DNA from: Kalymmatonema hyalinum WJT4-NPBG1
Lineage (GTDB): Bacteria; Cyanobacteriota; Cyanobacteriia; Cyanobacteriales; Nostocaceae
Assembly: GCA_019359075.1 (NCBI GenBank)
Contig: JAHHIB010000019.1
Coordinates: forward strand, 23,287-87,286
Length of the DNA stretch: 64,000 bases
Reading direction: 5' to 3'
The notes below the pieces were generated by a model, which saw only the letters and a program-made list of their open reading frames with translations, was not told where the DNA came from and did not search any database. Position numbers and translations under genes: made by a program. This document shows positions 60,402-64,000 of this stretch, one piece after another (within the stretch, counting starts at the first letter, position 1; the number at the start of each line of letters is the position of its first letter).

Positions 60402-61577
60402 ATGCGGCAGCCAAAAACTGATTCTTTCTTGGTCAAAGCAACTCTGCTTATGACAAGCACCCTGACTGTTATGGCAGGGGCAACGATCGCACCTTCACTA
60501 CCTGCAATGCGGGAGCATTTTGCCAGTATTGCAAATGTAGACTACTGGGTGAGGTTGGTTTTGACGTTTCCAGCACTCTGCATTGCAATAGGCGCTCCTT
60601 TTGCAGGCCTAATCATCGATCGCTTTGGACGAAAACCATTGCTGAGCATAGCTGTGGTTGTGTATGGTTTGGCAGGTAGCTCAGGCTTTGTATTGAACTC
60701 CATAGGAATTATTCTACTAGGACGGGCGTTGCTGGGCTTGAGTGTAGCGGGGATTATGACCACAGCCACAACTCTGATTGCTGACTATTACATTGGTGCA
60801 AACCGCGCCCAGTTTCTGGGATTTCAGGCAGCATTTATGGGTTTGGGGGGCGTGATTTTCCTCACTGTCGGCGGTTTTGTGGCAGATATCTCTTGGCGGA
60901 TGCCGTTTTTAATTTACCTGGTTGCCTTAGTGCTTTTGCCCTTTATCTTGCTTTTGCCGGAACCTAGTCGCACAGGTAATTCCTCTACTCAACTCAAAGA
61001 TACACCGCCAGAACCAAGTGATTTTCCGTGGGTGTTGCTGGTGCTGACCTACGGAATTGCTTTTCTCACCCAGGTAGTGTTCTACATGATACCAGTGCAA
61101 TTGCCCTTCTATCTCCAACAGTTGAGCAACGCCAATGCATCCCAAAGTGGATTAGCGATCGCCTTATGCACGCTCTTCAATTCTGCGACTGCTTTTGGAT
61201 ATCAGGGCATCAAAGCACGTCTGTCATTCATTAATATTTACGCGATCGCCTTCCTGTTTATGGGCATTGGCTATGAGATCATCGGTTTTGCTCCGGCATA
61301 TGGAATCGTTCTTGTTGGGTTAGCAGTTGGTGGTTTCGGACTAGGACTGTTGATGCCAAACCTGAATGTTTGTTTAACCTCCGTCATCCCTGCTGTCTCG
61401 CGGGGTCGAGTGTTGGGAGGATTGACAACCTGTTTTTTCCTCGGTCAGTTCGCTTCACCAATCATCAGTCAACCCTTAAGTCAATCGCTTGGCTTGGGTA
61501 CTACTTATGGTTTAGCAGGAGGATTCATGCTGGTTTTGGCTGTTATTACCTTTGGGGTAATGACGCGGTGGAAGTGA
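60402..61577 (+). CDS. MFS efflux transporter
   Basis: A 391-residue protein with twelve hydrophobic segments. Motif A is GLIIDRFGRKP (about 68-78), and motif C-like glycines lie in GLGGVIFLTVGGFVADISWRMPF (about 147-169). It resembles drug/metabolite exporters of the DHA1 type. It follows the PaaK-like enzyme by 223 bases on the same strand and faces two AraC regulators, so export of a product made nearby or of a toxic compound is possible. The substrate is not predictable. Confidence 0.9.
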   Translation: MRQPKTDSFLVKATLLMTSTLTVMAGATIAPSLPAMREHFASIANVDYWVRLVLTFPALCIAIGAPFAGLIIDRFGRKPLLSIAVVVYGLAGSSGFVLNSIGIILLGRALLGLSVAGIMTTATTLIADYYIGANRAQFLGFQAAFMGLGGVIFLTVGGFVADISWRMPFLIYLVALVLLPFILLLPEPSRTGNSSTQLKDTPPEPSDFPWVLLVLTYGIAFLTQVVFYMIPVQLPFYLQQLSNANASQSGLAIALCTLFNSATAFGYQGIKARLSFINIYAIAFLFMGIGYEIIGFAPAYGIVLVGLAVGGFGLGLLMPNLNVCLTSVIPAVSRGRVLGGLTTCFFLGQFASPIISQPLSQSLGLGTTYGLAGGFMLVLAVITFGVMTRWK

Positions 61578-61617
61578 CACACGCAAGTCAAAAGCCTCAA
61601 TTACCCACAAATTCTGG

Positions 61618-61648
61618 AAAACCCCACCCCGCAAGCGGGGTGGGGTTG
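61618..61648. terminator. GC-rich hairpin between the MFS gene and the AraC operon
   Basis: ACCCCACCCCGC (61621-61632) pairs perfectly with GCGGGGTGGGGT (61635-61646). On the minus strand it is followed by TTTTCC, fitting a terminator of the AraC pair; on the plus strand it lies 43 bases after the MFS stop codon and could serve both. Confidence 0.7.
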
Positions 61649-61680
61649 TGTGATTGTGGATAATTTCCCGGACATCATAA

Positions 61681-62586
61681 TTACCTCTGCCGATAAACTT
61701 TAGGTGTCACTCCTGTAAGTTGGCGAAAGTTCTTAGTGAAATGGCTTTGATTAGCAAAACCGCATTCAAGCGCAATATCGGAAATCGCCCTCTCCCGATG
61801 CTTCAACAACACCTTTGCCCGTTCTACCCGTTGCTGAAGTACATACTGATAGGGCGTCACTCCCATAGATTGCTTGAACAGACGCACAAAGTAATACCGA
61901 CTCATCCCCAGTAATTCCGCAAGGTCAGCAAGTTGAATATCCTGTTCGATATGAGCGTCAATATACTCAAGTGCTTGTTGTAATTTGTATCTAGGTAGAC
62001 CGTCTTCATATTGCCGAATGTTAGGCTTGGAGGTCGAGTATTGTCTGAGCAGGTGTACTGCTAGAGCAGTTGCCAACGACTCCGCGTAAAGACGACCACA
62101 CAAACCTTCAGTTTGAAGCTCACACAGCAGTGCTTGTCCAATATTTTCGATAAAAGGGTCACGGGCTTTGAAGATGGGTAGGAGTTCTATTCGCTCTGGA
62201 TTATGACTTGCTGAATCAGCAATGACTCGTTTGATAAACCACGGCTCAAAAAAAACATTGAGGATATGACATTCACAGTCCCAATATTGAGACTCTGGAG
62301 CATAGGCAGGATTCAGCGTAATATCGTTTTTTACGTGTACATCCTCATGCCTCTTCCCATCCTTAATTTGCTTTAGAGTATGAATTGTGTTCCCTAGGCT
62401 GAGCGTAAGAATGTTTATCTCAAAGCTTGTTTCATCAAATCCATATGGTTGATGATGGTGAACATTACATTGGAATCCTTGCCATCGTTGACCACTACTT
62501 AGAACAATGTGCCCACCAGGGATGACATCTTCAACGTTGACTGGTGTAGATAAGTTTTCTGTAGAAGTTTTTTTATCAAACATCAT
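61681..62586 (-). CDS. AraC-family transcriptional regulator (downstream gene of a coupled pair)
   Basis: About 301 residues from ATG 62586 (MMFDKKTSTENLSTPV), which overlaps the stop codon of the upstream regulator as TAATG. The N-terminal part is an AraC ligand-binding region (FQCNVHHHQPYGFDE). The C-terminal about 100 residues (YKLQQALEYIDAHIEQDIQLADLAELLGMSRYYFVRLFKQSMGVTPYQYVLQQR and GFANQSHFTKNFRQLTGVTPKVYRQ) are the two helix-turn-helix motifs, nearly identical to those of the neighbour. The overlap implies translational coupling of both proteins. Confidence 0.93.
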   Translation of the reverse strand: MMFDKKTSTENLSTPVNVEDVIPGGHIVLSSGQRWQGFQCNVHHHQPYGFDETSFEINILTLSLGNTIHTLKQIKDGKRHEDVHVKNDITLNPAYAPESQYWDCECHILNVFFEPWFIKRVIADSASHNPERIELLPIFKARDPFIENIGQALLCELQTEGLCGRLYAESLATALAVHLLRQYSTSKPNIRQYEDGLPRYKLQQALEYIDAHIEQDIQLADLAELLGMSRYYFVRLFKQSMGVTPYQYVLQQRVERAKVLLKHRERAISDIALECGFANQSHFTKNFRQLTGVTPKVYRQR

Positions 62587-63479
62587 TATCTCTGCTGATA
62601 AGCTTTTGGAGTCTTTCCCGTGAATTGGCGAAAGTGCTTGGTAAAGTGACTTTGATTTGCAAAACCACATTCAAGCGCAATATCAGAAATCGCCCTCTGC
62701 CGATGTTTCAACAGCACCTTTGACCGTTCTATCCGTTGCTGAAGTACATACTGATATGGCGTTATCCCCATTGAGTGTTTGAACAAACGCACAAAGTAAT
62801 ACCGACTTATGCTCAGTAATTCCGCAAGGTCAGCCAGTTGGATATCCTGTTCGAGATGAGCGTCAATATACTCAAGTGCTTGTTGTAACTTATACTTTGG
62901 TAGCCCATCCGAGTAAGTTGCAATCCGAGGTGTGCAAGTGCAGTACTTTCGCAGCAGATGAAGCGCTAGCGTGGTTTTGAGTTGATCGACATACAAGCTA
63001 CCACCAATGCCTCCCGATTCCAGTTCCTCTTTAAGGCTCAACAGTATGCCTTGAATCAGTGGGTCTTGCACCGTAGCAAAATGGGGAATCAATTCTATGC
63101 AATCAGGATTGACCAACTCTTGTCCTACTTGTTTCAACAGAGTTGGTTCAAGTGCCACAAACATGAACTGAGCCTGTTGCTGGCATTGGTTTTGATGAAG
63201 AGTGCCAGCAGGGATGATGGCAATATCTCCTTCATTGTGGAATTCCTTTTGAAAGCGTCCATCTATCCATCGCTCGACTGCAATAGAACAAAGGGTAATA
63301 GGAAGGACATGCATCGTATGACGATGCTCTCCTGTATCAAGTCCGGGCAACTGGTGATACTCAAAGTGAATGTTTGGCCATTTGGCTTTGTAACTGGATA
63401 ACTTCACTGGCTCAGGAAAAAGTAGATTTGATGCTTTTTCTTGCCGAAAATCAATCAGTTTGACCTGCTCATTTGGCAT
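62586..63479 (-). CDS. AraC-family transcriptional regulator (upstream gene of a coupled pair)
   Basis: A 297-residue AraC protein. The sensor half contains FEYHQLPGLDTGEHRHTMHVLPI and GDIAIIPAGTLHQNQC, cupin-type His motifs. The DNA-binding half matches the downstream copy over more than 100 residues. The sensor halves share only the general pattern, so the pair likely recognises related DNA sites but different signals, or forms heterodimers. The target may be the convergent MFS gene or distant operons. Confidence 0.93.
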   Translation of the reverse strand: MPNEQVKLIDFRQEKASNLLFPEPVKLSSYKAKWPNIHFEYHQLPGLDTGEHRHTMHVLPITLCSIAVERWIDGRFQKEFHNEGDIAIIPAGTLHQNQCQQQAQFMFVALEPTLLKQVGQELVNPDCIELIPHFATVQDPLIQGILLSLKEELESGGIGGSLYVDQLKTTLALHLLRKYCTCTPRIATYSDGLPKYKLQQALEYIDAHLEQDIQLADLAELLSISRYYFVRLFKHSMGITPYQYVLQQRIERSKVLLKHRQRAISDIALECGFANQSHFTKHFRQFTGKTPKAYQQR

Positions 63480-64000
63480 GGTTCTTGCCTCTGTGCCTAA
63501 GCTTTAAGTGTAATATCTGTAAAAATTTTAACTTATTTGCTGAAGTGGCTTTGGCTGATAACACTAGATTGACAAGCCACTTCAGCAATTCTTACAGTGA
63601 GCCTTGAACTAAAATACTCTTCGGCAAGCTGCCTTGTAAGGCTCTACAGGCTTCAAGCTCAAACCCTGATTTAGGTTGCAATATTTACTCAGTAAACGTT
63701 AACTTACTTAAGCTATGAGCCGCATAATTGCTTTCATAGCGCCTCTTTCCTAGTTTTCTCAGCAAATCTATTGGAGGATGCCCATAAACTTCAGTTACTC
63801 AGTAGATAACTTTATTCTCATGTTTTACTAAGAAAATTTAATTTTGTTGAAAATTTTATCCGAATCTTTAGGTATCTAGGACTTACGCATTGACAAATAT
63901 TTAATATTGTGTCTTCAAAAGAAGGTGGGAGCAATCCACATTTCATTTCTTAAAAAGAGAAAGGATAAAAATTTCCGAAAAGTCGCTACAGTAAGGTTTT
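63480..64000. other. Right-end spacer without a supported gene
   Basis: About 520 bases. The left part should hold the promoter of the AraC pair. GGACTTACGCATTGAC at 63879-63894 resembles the end of insertion sequences that I know from filamentous cyanobacteria (GGACTTACGCA), so a mobile element may start here and continue outside the window. No long open frame is visible. Confidence 0.4.

Overview
The window is chromosomal DNA of a filamentous, probably heterocystous cyanobacterium (Nostocales; a Scytonema/Brasilonema/Tolypothrix-like organism is my inference). The evidence is acsF (chlorophyll cyclase), the clpR-clpP3 pair, an SLH-domain OprB-type porin, very frequent HIP1 octamers (GCGATCGC), heptameric short tandem repeats, DUF2996 and DUF202 proteins, and large Ser/Thr kinase and GGDEF/EAL signalling proteins. 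Genes lie on both strands in short operons separated by repeat-rich spacers. No rRNA, tRNA or CRISPR array was recognised.

Layout. 0-7 kb: the 3' end of a beta-phosphoglucomutase, a DUF218 membrane protein, a tandem duplication of a zinc-ribbon/TM/PstS-like protein, and a porin. The second duplicate is the empty site of a 265-bp MITE-like element sitting behind the first. 7-12.3 kb: a minus-strand sulfur block of sulfotransferase, APS kinase, TauD-type dioxygenase and TauE/SafE permease, preceded by a split chromate transporter pair. 13.4-16.4 kb: an RhtA-like exporter divergent from an AraC regulator and an azlCD exporter. 16.6-23.7 kb: two Rrf2 regulators, a LysR regulator, three CadD-family transporters, DUF202 and a second TauE/SafE. 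24-33 kb: mostly housekeeping genes: PAP2 phosphatase, a beta-barrel candidate, acsF, TM2, DUF2996, thrC between two MoaD/ThiS-like proteins, a DnaJ protein and clpR-clpP3.

33.5-41.6 kb: a vWA protein, a VOC protein, and a broken giant signalling gene. This was a Ser/Thr kinase-AAA ATPase-GAF protein. It is interrupted by a 1,635-bp IS200/IS605-type TnpB element whose excision restores the frame exactly, and it also carries an internal deletion/frameshift that leaves a GAF-PAS-PAS-GGDEF-EAL remainder. 41.7-44.7 kb: a PIN/TRAM protein, hemW and small genes. 44.9-48.5 kb: a small accessory block with an HTH-NACHT (bacterial NLR-like) protein, a VapB-like antitoxin with a truncated VapC, and a DUF433/DUF5615 pair. 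48.6-53 kb: universal stress protein, pgk, NUDIX and speD-speE. 53.6-57.8 kb: two tandem zinc-ribbon Ser/Thr kinases sharing an unnamed extracytoplasmic domain. 58-63.5 kb: a small membrane protein, a PaaK-like adenylate-forming enzyme, an MFS transporter and two translationally coupled AraC regulators.

The strongest candidates for new biology are the duplicated zinc-ribbon/PstS fusion, the sulfotransferase-APS kinase-dioxygenase-permease operon, the HTH-NACHT block, and the shared sensor domain of the two kinases. Functions beyond family level are inferences from motifs and context; no database search was possible.
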